DNA of 64,000 nucleotides from Gnetum montanum (Eukaryota; Streptophyta; Gnetopsida; Gnetales; Gnetaceae). Location: assembly GCA_015680685.1 (NCBI GenBank), contig MNCI01030846.1, forward strand, positions 510,080 through 574,079, written 5' to 3'. The position numbers were made by a program, and so were the translations under genes. Below, in pieces: positions 22,816 to 32,467 of this stretch; position 1 is the first letter of the stretch, and the number at the start of each line of letters is the position of its first letter. The notes below the pieces were generated by a model. It searched no databases. It was given only the letters and a program-made list of their open reading frames with translations, and was not told the origin of the DNA.

Positions 22816-23996
22816 ACGTCCATCAACGAGGTGCATTAATGCCCCAATGGGGCCCTAAAAGCTGCCGTTCGCCGTATAGTAAGAGGGTACCTGCCTATAC
22901 TTACATTAAAATATCAGTGTCCATGAGTAACTTCAACCACGTCTCCTAGTCCAAAGGTGCCTCCATTTGCTGCTTTTCCTGCCCTGGTGGTTCATTAGCT
23001 ATCTTACATTACACCAAGTTTAACACATGGTAGCAAGATACCAAGCAAGTAAACAAAATTTTCGGTGGAAAATGCCCAAAACAAGGAGTTGAGACTCTCA
23101 ACCAAGTATTAGTTCTATTTAATAGATTGCATTGAGCTCTACTTTTTAAACTTTATCAGAACCATAGGTTTAGAGGGGATATTTGAATTTTTTTTTTGGG
23201 GTAAAATTTTTATTTAAGTATTCACTGTTTCAAATTGGAGTTGCAACCAGGGTTGGTTAGAAATTGATGCACCTATGCCCAGGGAGTTTTGCTGTAAAAT
23301 ACGTTGAAAATTTTTTAACACCTGTATTTTACAGGGATATTTCAAACAAGCTTGTCATTTGGTTATAAGATTAGTTTTATTATTGTTACTATTGTAATTT
23401 AATAATATATTTTGAAATTGAATGTGTTATTCATTTAAATTATGCAATGCTAAAATTTGAGACAATTTTTCTTAATTTAAGATGTTTTCAACTTCACTCT
23501 TTTGAATAATTTGTAATTCTTGGAATTTTCTTTTACTCTTAGCTTTATTTCTTGGGTCTTAAATTAGTTTTAATATTATCACTGTAGTTTAATCATATAT
23601 ATATATTACTTTAAAATCCAATATATTGTTACTCATTTAAACTAGAGAATGAAAAACATAGATATTTTTTCTTAATTTAACATGTTTTCACCTTTACTCC
23701 ATCAACATCAACATCAACCTCAACTTTATTTTCTCATTTTTATTTTTTATTACGCTATATTTTGTTCAATTGAAAACCAATTTTCAAAAACAACTGTCCA
23801 GCAGGGACCTAGGCCATGAATTTCCAGGACCTAGCAGCAACCATAAATACCTGAAAAGAGGGTGGCATTATTCCACCTCTGCTGATCCTTTATCAAGGAA
23901 GATGCGCACCAGTCACAGTCAGGGATGGTGAAAAGAGTAGCAATCATGCCATGGCTCGTGGAGGGGCATATGATGCCCCTAATACCATTGACGCAA
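22816..23996. other. Unassigned AT-rich stretch
   Basis: I recognise no gene or repeat here. It contains an 11-bp perfect hairpin, CTGTAAAATAC (23292-23302) with GTATTTTACAG (23324-23334), and an 8-bp hairpin AGGGGCAT/ATGCCCCT (23962-23980). The truncated C1 LTR begins at 23997. This is the best place in the window to look for old host or unknown sequence. Confidence 0.4.
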
Positions 23997-24523
23997 CATT
24001 TAACAGTTTAATATTTCAACGCTTTAATCATTTCAGAAGCTTTTATTGTTATCACTTTACTATTATTGTCCTTTTATATTTTATGAGAACCATAAGCACA
24101 ACCATCTCAAACATATATCAAACACTTGGTAACCCAGTGACGCTTAACGTCTGGTAACCTAGTAGTGGTTAGGGTATGCTCAGGATGTGCATGGAAGATG
24201 GGATCAGTTGCTTATGTTAGGGAGAGTTAAGCGATAGAGTAGAACGATTATAAATTACACAACTTTCCATTCCCTACAATTAAAGAATTAGACCTTAAAA
24301 GATAAAAAAAGAAAACTAATAAAAATCACTTGCCTCAGTCTCACTTAACCATCGCTTTAGAATATCACAAGTGAGGTTGGGAAGACAATGACCATTTTAA
24401 CTAAGGTTTTGTTGGCTAGAGTTTAGTGTATGCAAGTGCTTACAATCTACGAAATTTGACCAAGTCATGCATGAACGTCCATGATTCATATGGTTGGGCA
24501 TAGGGGTACCTCGCCTCTCATCA
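23997..24523 (+). repeat. C1 5' LTR, U3 and R start missing
   Basis: It matches 31651-32185 of the C1 3' LTR and ends CTCTCATCA. About 370 bp of U3/R, including TATA box and poly(A) hairpin, are absent. It keeps ACTTGGTAACCCAGTGACG (about 24123) and a second GGTAACCTAGTAGTGG copy. Confidence 0.85.
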
Positions 24524-24524
24524 T

Positions 24525-24579
24525 TGGTGCCATTGCCAGGGATCGAACCCGGGTCGCCCACGTGACAAGCGAGAATACT
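24525..24579 (+). other. Reverse-transcribed copy of primer tRNA-Asp, 55 nt
   Basis: One base after the LTR end the sequence is the reverse complement of plant tRNA-Asp(GTC). It starts at the CCA tail (TGG), passes the usual 18-nt PBS, then runs on through the T arm (ATCGAACCCGGGTC), variable and anticodon regions (CGTGACAAG contains the complement of GTC) to GAATACT. By comparison with the tRNA recalled from memory there are about 7 mismatches, nearly all transitions at CpG-like sites. The CCA-derived TGG is not encoded in nuclear tRNA genes, so this came from the primer. It is not a tRNA gene. Confidence 0.85.
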
Positions 24580-24631
24580 CAACTTCCTGAAGCATCACAA
24601 GCCACTATATGATACAAGGACTTATCGTTGG
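24580..24631 (-). other. Inverted 52-bp fragment of RNase H
   Basis: Read on the minus strand this encodes PTISPCII-WLVMLQEV, the segment that in B (about 51925-51985) directly precedes the DHKGTENVV block. Here the DRKGTKNVVANHLSQL block follows at 24632 in the plus orientation. The small piece is therefore flipped relative to the pol sequence beside it. Confidence 0.75.
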
Positions 24632-26080
24632 TAGACAGGAAGGGAACTAAGAATGTGGTTGCTAATCACTTATCTCAGTTATGATGGGACAACGCAAAGG
24701 AGGAGGAGCCACTCTCTGATCAAGTTCTAGACGAACTCCTCTTCGCTGGAGCAATCACTAAGGAGACGCCCATAGGATCAACTTGGTTCAGCGACATCCT
24801 CACCTATCTCTTAACACAAGAATTACCAAAAGAGTGGGATAATCAAAAGAAGCAGCAGTTTCTTCATAAGGCTAAGCACTTCATGGAAATCAACAGACAC
24901 CTTTACAAAGTGTGTGCGGATGGCTTGGTTCAATGGTGCATCCCTGATGTGGATACACTGCACATCCTCCAAGATGCTCACAAGGGCCCTTGTGGGGACC
25001 ACTATGCTAGATGACGCACAGTGATTAAGATCCTACTTGCAGGATATTACTGGCCCACACTCTTCAGAGATGTGCAATGGTTCACCCGCTCCTATGAACA
25101 ATGTTAAAGAGATGGTGGGATGACCGCACGAATGGAGGGACCCCAACGATGGATCCAGCCACTGAAACCCTTCGATATTTGGGGCATCGACTTCATGGAT
25201 CCCATCACACCCATGTCCAATGGGAAGGCATACATCATCGTCATTGTAGACTACTATACTAAATTGGTAGGGGTGGTAGCCATCACCGACTATTCCTCAA
25301 ACACAACTGCACGGTTTGTCCAACAGTAAATCATGAACAGGTTTGGGGTGCCAGGTGCCACATGCACTCATTTCAGACAACAAAACTCATTTCACAGGCA
25401 CTACTTTTCATAAACTTATGCAACACTTGGGGGTTGAACATAAATTTACAACAACTTATCACCCCCAAGCTAATGGGCAAGCTAAAGTCACCAATAGGGA
25501 GATTACCAAAATCCTAACTAGGACCATTAGCAAATATAGGAGGGATTGGAGCATAAAACTTAACGATGTCCTCTAGGCCTATCGCTCCACATGGAAACTT
25601 CCTATAGGCTACTCTCCTTACGAGTTAGTGTATGGGAAACTACCAAAACTTCCAGTTCAGGTAGAACTCTGAACACTATCTACTGCTAGTGACTTGGGTC
25701 TTAACTTATCACTAGCACAATGAGAACGACTCATCAACTTAAATGTGCTAGATGAGAATCGACTAGTAGCCCTATCATCAAATGAGATACACAAGGCCTA
25801 TAATAAAAAATGTCATGATTTTAGGATTCGAAAGGTAACATTTCAATAAGGAGATAAGGTAATCTATTGGAACCCCACACATGTACCGCAACGTACTAAG
25901 TTTCAAACACTATGGGAGGGACCTGATATTGTTTCTGAAACCTTTCGATCCGGGGCCTTACTTATACACAAACCTGAGGATCCCATGAAAACATAGTTAG
26001 TTAATACGCAACAATTAGAACCCTTCCATGAACTCCAACGAACCAGTGCCACTACCCTCTCATCACATAGCCAACCTCAT
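24632..26080 (+). pseudogene. pol: C1 pol fragment: RNase H end and integrase
   Basis: It begins with DRKGTKNVVANHLSQL, the end of RNase H. The integrase zinc domain follows: DAHKGPCGDHYARR, then GYYWPTLFRDVQWF, with the first cysteine of the CxxC replaced (SYEQC). The catalytic core has WGIDFMDP (Asp) and LISDNKTHF (Asp, about 25365); the glutamate of NGQAEV is Lys here (NGQAKVTNREI, about 25475), so the DDE triad is broken. The C-terminal part continues through LNTQQLEPFHE-like sequence to about 26080. Open segments of 69 and 77 codons lie at 25120-25329 and 25343-25576. Confidence 0.85.
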
Positions 26081-26255
26081 TCCATTTTTCAGATCTCCTC
26101 CTCTCAACTTAGTCATGGGGGAGATCACCTTCCATTCTAGCCAATTCTACTGGCTCCTCAGTTGTTTTTGCAAGTTTTTGTTTTATAACATCATTCATAC
26201 ATTTTTCATTCTTGCTTACTTTTTTTTTCTTTATTTACTTGTCTATTTATATATA

Positions 26256-26291
<36 letters not shown>

Positions 26292-28189
26292 TGTATGTAT
26301 GTATGTGCTTATCTTCCAGTTGTTTTATACTTATATATATGTATGTATATATATATATATATATGTATGTATGTTGCTTATATATATATATGGGCCACCT
26401 ATTATATCTAGCTCCTTCCTTCACATTATTATTCTAGGCAATCACGTTGAACTCTCATTTCATGTAACAAGCAGTGAGTCCACATCACCCACCCATCCAC
26501 CCACTCCATGGTTTTCCTTATTTTGGAAACATGCAATCCCTTTCAATTAAAAACAACTTTAATTAATTCATGACTTGCGTAGTTTCAAGACTTGAGAAGG
26601 ATCCAATGGTTTGAACAGGGTGTGACTTCAAGGGGAATGCAACATTCTTTGTACTTTTCTATTCCCTTACATGCGAGCATGTGTCCTCAAGGGCCTCTTA
26701 CCACTCCATATCCTCTCCTAACTGAAAGTTACATGGCAATTTGTCCTTGCATGGTGTGGTCCTCATCACTCAAAAAAATGATTAGGATTCAAAGCACACC
26801 CCTTGGCCAAATGCATGCAAAAATGCATGGATCTTTGCATGGTGTGATTCCCATAGGAAAAAACAAGCAAACACATGAAAATTCAAAGCACACCCCTTAG
26901 ACTACCTCTAATGGGCTGCAAAAACTAGTTATGGGAATTGCTTTGTCCTCACTAACTTAGCCCCTTTTTCACTTCCTCTCGCTCACTCATGTTGGAGTGG
27001 TGGTTATTTGTGGGAGCATCCTTGTGCTCCAAGGGGATGGACTAGTCTTCGAATGTTGATGCGATGTCACTGAATATGGTTGGTTTTGGGTCTGGACTAG
27101 GGATGAATCCTACCGGGTTACTTAATTACACACTTCACAAGGGATTTCATGTGACCAACATTAGGAATTCCATCTCACTCCCTCTTCTCTTCATCATTTT
27201 CTTCCCATTATTCACCTCACTACCAATTCTATGTTTTGAATGTTTATTGTGCTCTGCTAGAACTTCTAATTCTTTAGCTGGTTCTCATGGATTTGTGTAT
27301 TCACTTGCAGTCACCATTAATTAACTACGGGGCCCACGAACTCCTGTGTTGATGATATGCAAGGGCTACTAAGACTACTGCCTGCTATGGGAAGGAACCA
27401 CTTGCATATCCTTTGGTTCCATTTCTTAATCTCCTATCCCCTTGATATGGTTGGCCGATCATTTTTGTGCTAACCATTGCACAATCCCTCATTTGCAAAG
27501 TTCCATACTATGATATTCTCCTCATTTCGACTCTTCTTCTAGTTACAAGCTTCCTTCCTCTTTCACTCATACTATTCTCTGGTCTTTGTGACCTTGAATC
27601 ACCCCCATGTTGTGTTCCAATTCATAGCTCTGGACTTTTTCTTCAATGGTCAACACAAGTTAACATTCATAGCACAATTGCATCAACTAGGCCCCATATA
27701 CACATCCCCCTACATTTACGCAGCCTCATTTACACAACCCCATCGATGCATGGCAAAAATACTATATATACCCCCATTGCACGTTTGGAATTTGTCCATT
27801 TGTTCACAACGCTAGGGGAGTTTTTCCATTTCTCTAGGCCAACACTTCTTTCTGAGCACAAAACGTTTCCACCGTGTGTCCCAATCTAACCATTCTTTCA
27901 ACCCTTTCACAACCGGAGGTATGCTCTTCATTGTGGGGGGGTGAGGTCTATAATTATTATAATTATCAAAGACTTAACACCTCTTAGCGGACAGACAAGG
28001 AAAAATAAGAATAAAAAAGCCTATAAATTGCAACTCATTATGTTTCATTGTTTTTCTAACCCCTCAACTCTGGGGAACCCAATAGGATGCACGTGTCATT
28101 ATCATAGCTTGGTCAAAATGAGAAGGTGTATGATTGTCATTTTGAGAAATTTATACACATTTTAATTTATTGTTATGTTTTGATTGCAA
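26081..28189 (+). other. C1 conserved spacer between integrase and ORF3
   Basis: No gene is supported. CATGGGGGAGATCAC (26114-26128) opens it, followed by a T-rich part and a microsatellite. Two related segments, each with GCATGGTGTG and ATTCAAAGCACACCCCTT, lie at 26751-26807 and 26839-26899. A stretch with ATGTGGTTGGTTT-like sequence (27075-27330) aligns to B (minus, about 48600-48960). GCTATGGGAAGGAACCACTTG (27384-27404) matches E and B. ACTATATATACCCCC (27761-27775) and ATTGTGGGGGGGTGAG (27929-27945) lie upstream of the ORF3 start. Confidence 0.6.
26256..26392. repeat. AT and ATGT microsatellite
   Basis: (AT)n passes into (ATGT)n of about ten units (26264-26305) and, after a short gap, again AT and ATGT repeats to about 26392. 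Reading frames through it on both strands (Y/I/C/M-rich) are artefacts. Confidence 0.9.
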
Positions 28190-31041
28190 ATGGCACCCAA
28201 ACTGAGGCATTCAAGGGGAGAAAGACCATCCCATCCAAGGGACAAGCAACTGAGAATGGGAAGAGGATGAGGCACATAACCTCTAGAGCATGTGAAGGGC
28301 TCATATGCAACTGGCCCCCTCCCAGGACCTGATGTGGAATCTATTCATCAGATTCCTGAACAGGACATCCCCAACAAAAAATCGCAAAGGGATAAGACTT
28401 TGGTGGTAGCGCTGCGGCTTGAGGTCACCCTAACCTAGGCCTATATTAATGCTATTAAGCCAAGGGAGCTGCAACGAATTGTCCTTCAAGAGTTGAACTT
28501 TGGACCATTTCTAGAGAATGCATCAGAAGAAGTCAAAACCCAATTGCAAAATTCTCCTATGTGGCCAATCATCACAGCCAATGGTGAATAATACTTAGGA
28601 GAAACTTACCTCTTCTGGACAAATAGGCAACTAGGGTCCAAAGTAAGAATCAAAGGCATTCAGGTCTCTTACTCTACCGAAGTAATTGCACAAGCTCTAG
28701 GGTTGCCAGAGACCAAAGCTGAAGTGGTAAAGATTCCCAAACAAGCAAACCCCGAGGTAAAAGGGGTGTGGATCAAGTTGTGCTATGGGGTAGAATGCAA
28801 GGGGTTTGGCACCCTAACCACCACAGAGAGGGTTTATTCAAAAATCACGTCTTACCACTTGAATCCAACAGTAAGACCCAGCAAGATCACTACCTTCTCT
28901 GCTCGTGCATGTGCCTCTCTAAGAGGAAAGTTCCCCATCAACCTTCCACAGTTGCTTTTCCTGGAGATTGAGAAGAGATTTGCTAAAAATGAATGTGGAA
29001 GGCGAGCTCTACCCTTTTCTTGCCTAATCAAAAAATTATGTAAATAGGCAAGGATAGCACGATACGCCAATGACACACTTCATCACACCCCAATTGCCTT
29101 GTGGTAGGAGATGATGAAGGACAAGACTCCAGCCCAAGAAAACTCAGGGAAGAGCAGCAACCACCTCCATCACCTACACAAACAACAAGGTTAGGCTCAC
29201 AGACAAGCGCATAACACATACGCGAGATCAGGAAATCACTCTTGAGCTAAGAAGAGTGATTAGTAGAAACTAGTGGAGTAGAAGACCCTTCAGTCTATTG
29301 CCTTACCATGAGCCATCTTGAACAAGTGGCTCAATCAACGAGTGTACTGGAGAGAGCAGGGTCGATGTTTTCTGTTGCTCAAATGAAATTGCCTACTAGA
29401 ACTGATTCTAGTATCCGAGAAGTAATGGTGTCCACTCAACAATTATTTCCTAAAATTTCAGGAAATGCCACTACTTTTTCGATGTGCTTGGAGGATAGAG
29501 AGGGGGTGACTGTCCTGGTAATGAAACACTAGGGACAAGAAGTTACGGCTAAAGTTGTTGCTGACATAATTGCTATTGCCCTTAATGCACCTACAGTGCT
29601 TATATAGAATGTATACAGACTTGGAGATGTATAGACGTCAGCAGGAACTTCATGTACCAAGATCGACGCAGCCCAACATGAAGAGTTGTTGGACCAACTG
29701 GTGGGAACCGAGCAACCACTTTCGGATGTCTTTGATCTTCCAAACAACATTACTACGACCCAGTCAAAGCTGCTCTCAACAAGGGGCAAGTGCCTTTTGG
29801 AGGGGCAACTTGTTGCGGCACAAGTGGATCATCAACGCTTGGTGGTGGAAGTTGCCTAATTAAGGGTCCAACTTGCTGATCCAGCTCTCCTCAACTGTGA
29901 GCTCACTAGGGATGAAGCTTTTCAACAACTTCAAACCAAACTTCAGACAGTTGAGGGTGAGTGAGAGTCGGTAATCTTTGACAAGTCTTTAATAGACACC
30001 CATGCTTACCATCTAAACAAGGACTTGGTAGAGGTTTTATAGGAGAATGTTAGGCTAACTGTAGAAGTTCATCACCTATGCAATGTTGGTGTTGAGAATC
30101 AACACATGAAAGACTTAATCCATCAACAGCAAGAGGAGCTAGCCAGGGTAAATGCTAATGTGAGGAGATTGGTAGCTGAAAATCGTAATCTGTCTATGGA
30201 GGAAGTTTGAGCCTTGCGACAAAAATCAGCAATTGAAATCATTGCTTAGAAAAATGAGGCCCTTAAGTTTGAACAAGTTAAAAATCACTATAGGGACCAG
30301 GTGGGATTGCAAAAATAAGTAAATGAAAAAGAGATTCAAGTTGCAAAGGCTAAAATGAACCAAGCACTCTAGCAGCTCTGGGAAGGAGGCGAGGTGTGGC
30401 AGCCCATCTTTGATGGCTTGAACACCTACAACCAGGCTGAGATCTACCTAAACAAGCTACAAATTATAGAAATGATAGAATACATGGAGTTAGCCAATCT
30501 TGGTTATGCAAACCTGGCTATGCTAACAACTGGAAGGCCATGGTCTAACCTAGAAAAGCAAGTGGCCACCCCGTATTCTTTATACAAGGGCAAGCTCCAA
30601 ACGCATATAGAGACAAAACAAAATTTTGAAATAGCAAATGCAAAACTCAAAGTTCTCCACACCTGTTTTAAAGGACAACATGTAGTTGCAGAGAACTTGG
30701 CCCGATGAATGAACGACTACTAGCAACTATAGACATCGATCTAAGCACTCGATATTAAACGAAAATAATTCTCTGCTTGGTTTGTCAATTTGAAGGAACT
30801 CTTTCCTGCACTTCCATGTCTTTGGGATGTTCCTATTTCAGCACACATTGGTGAAGCTTCCTGGATAGTGAACGATCCCAGAATCAAAGAAGATAAAATG
30901 AGGGCATTGTTGGAGGCTTTTCGATTACCTCCAGAAGTTGCAACTACTATAGGGCAACCATCATCAACATCACAACCACCACCACATGCACCAAAAGCTA
31001 GTGAAGGCCTATTAGAACCACCACCACCAGGGATGGTGTGA
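28190..31041 (+). pseudogene. C1 ORF3, about 950 codons, broken
   Basis: The start ATGGCACCCAAA (MAPK) is supported by the same opening in E1 and E2. N-terminal blocks are LQELNFGPFLE, VKTQLQNSPMWP, RIKGIQVSYS, IAQALGLPE (to about 28710), then TTTERVYSKITSYHLNP and LPFSCLIKKLC. They resemble the 'putative plant transposon protein' domain layout. The middle (29690-30700) is a coiled-coil-like run with LPNNITTTQSKL, and the block ANLGYANLAMLTTG at about 30495-30535. The end has LPCLWDVP, W-x-VNDPRIKEDK and PPPPG before the TGA at 31039. Open parts: 28703-29047, 30394-30708, 30790-31041. No transmembrane or signal segment is seen, so an envelope-like role is unlikely. Function unknown. Confidence 0.75.
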
Positions 31042-31280
31042 CCTTCTCCAGCAACTTTAGCATTTTTTGGCAAGGTGGAGAATCCATTGCTATCACGGTG
31101 TTCAATTTTGTCTCTGAACACCACAATTTTATAATTTATTTTTTCTGTACACTTGGGCACTTAGTATGTCAATAGAGTTAGTGTTTATGTAGATGTGTTT
31201 CGTCATGTGTGGTGTAATAACTTCATACCTTCCAAATTGTAATAAACTCAGGGACGAGTTTCCACACAGTCTTGGAGGTA
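31042..31280 (+). other. C1 3' UTR and polypurine tract
   Basis: AAACTCAGGGACGAGTTTCC (31246-31265) followed by GTCTTGGAGGTA ends directly at the LTR start TGATGAAG. It corresponds to the E and B 3' UTRs. Confidence 0.65.
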
Positions 31281-32185
31281 TGATGAAGTGTTCAGTTGAT
31301 ACGTCAACTGGGCTACTTTAATGAAGCCCTGTTGATGTAGCCACGATGACATGACCCTGTTGATGTATCTATCCATGCGTTAACGTGACCTCGTTAACAT
31401 AGAGTCTATCTCTAGCTATAAATATGTGCGCACCCATTGCATTTATGGTGTCTTTTGGAGTAGTAGTAGTAAAACTCTTGTAGTTTGTTCCTGTAAGAGT
31501 TAGAATATTTTCCAAGTGCCTGCAGCAAGTGTGAGAAAGGTGTATGGCTCTTTATTTGAGCGCTAATGTACCTAAGCCCATTGGCTTCATCGACAATAAA
31601 GATGAGCTTTTTGAGCATTCCTTGCAGCATTTCTATTTAATCACTTAAGCATTTAACAGTTTAATATTTCAATGCTTTAATAATTTCAAAAGCTTTTATT
31701 GTTATCACTTTATTGTTATTTTCCTTTCATATTTTATGAGAACCATAGGCATAACCATCTCGAACATATATCAAACACTTGGTAACCCAGTAACACTTAA
31801 CGTCTGGTAACCTAGTAGTGGTTAGGGTATGCTCAGGATGTGCATGGAAGATAGGATCGGTTGCTTATGCTAGGGAGAGTTAAGCGATAGAGTAGAACAA
31901 TTATAAATTACACAAATTTCCATTCCATACAATTAAAGAATTAGACCTTAAAAGATAAAAAAAGAAAACCAATAAAAATTATTTGCCTCAATCTCACTTA
32001 ACCATCGCTTTAGAATATCACAAGTGAGGTTGGGAAGACAATGATCATTCTAACTAAGGTTTTGTTGGCTAGAGTTCGATGTATGCAAGTGCTTGTAGTT
32101 TGCAGTAGTTTGCAAAAATGGACGGAGTTGCACGTGAACACCGTGATGCATATGGTTGGGCATAGGGTTACCTCACCACTCATCA
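31281..32185 (+). repeat. C1 3' LTR
   Basis: 905 bp from TGATGAAGTG to CACTCATCA. U3 holds GTTGATACGTCAAC and two CCCTGTTGATGTA repeats, then TATAAATA at 31417-31424. A poly(A) hairpin is at 31549-31602 and GGTAACCCAGTAACA/GGTAACCTAGTAGTG repeats at about 31781-31825. It is followed by CCAAC and copia gag. Confidence 0.9.
31549..31602 (+). promoter_or_regulatory. Poly(A)-signal hairpin in C1 3' LTR
   Basis: TCTTTATT (31549-31556) pairs with AATAAAGA (31595-31602). The stem begins 132 nt after the first base of the TATA box. A conserved GTAC lies in the loop (about 31569). Confidence 0.65.
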
Positions 32186-32467
32186 CCAACTTTACCATGA
32201 TTCCAACATTTAGGTGCTTTCCTCACAAATTTCTGAGGTTTATCCTTGAATTGAGGCATCTTAACAAATCTTTCTTTTGAATCATTTTTAACAAGTAATA
32301 CATCATTTTTAGTAGAAGTTTTTCCTTTTGCTTCTTAGATAACAATTAACTAATAATACTATAAAAAATAAAGTTAGTAAATGTATTACTTACACCATTA
32401 CAAAGGTCTCCCATGATTCTAGAAGTGTGCTAAAAAATGTGATGCACTAATCTTCTTCATCCAGTTT
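32186..32467 (-). pseudogene. gag: Copia gag, C-terminal part with zinc knuckle
   Basis: On the minus strand, starting next to the E2 5' LTR, the sequence reads LDEED, then CITF-STLLESWETFVMV, a UBN2-type gag continuation, then KNDSKERFVKMPQFKDKP and CWNHGKVG (zinc knuckle, family C-x2-C-x4-H). It is the other half of the copia gag found at 60162-60620: E2 lies between them. The knuckle is cut at 32186 by the C1 LTR. Confidence 0.75.

Larger units (their letters stand above)
23997..32185 (+). mobile_element. C1: Athila/Tat-like Ty3 element, 5'-truncated
   Basis: It has a partial 5' LTR (23997-24523), an extended tRNA-Asp primer copy (24525-24579), the end of RNase H and an integrase (24580-26080), a conserved spacer (26081-28189), ORF3 (28190-31041), a polypurine region and a 3' LTR (31281-32185). 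Gag, protease and RT are missing. On the right it abuts copia gag at 32186. On the left no copia sequence is seen, so the left edge is a rearrangement and not an integration end. Confidence 0.85.

Noticed and set aside
22473-22826. 117-codon minus-strand frame
   Set aside because: It lies across the right arm of the inverted-repeat element, includes an AT microsatellite and shows no domain.
24525-24579. A tRNA-Asp gene
   Set aside because: Only the 3' three quarters are present, it starts with the complement of the untemplated CCA, and it lies exactly at the PBS position of an LTR. It is a primer copy.
26028-26411. 127- and 112-codon frames over the microsatellite
   Set aside because: Composition (Y, I, C, M runs) comes from the AT/ATGT repeat, and both strands are open for the same reason.
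28190-31041. ORF3 as an envelope-like gene
   Set aside because: I find no signal peptide, no transmembrane helix and no cysteine pattern; the protein is charged and coiled-coil-like.
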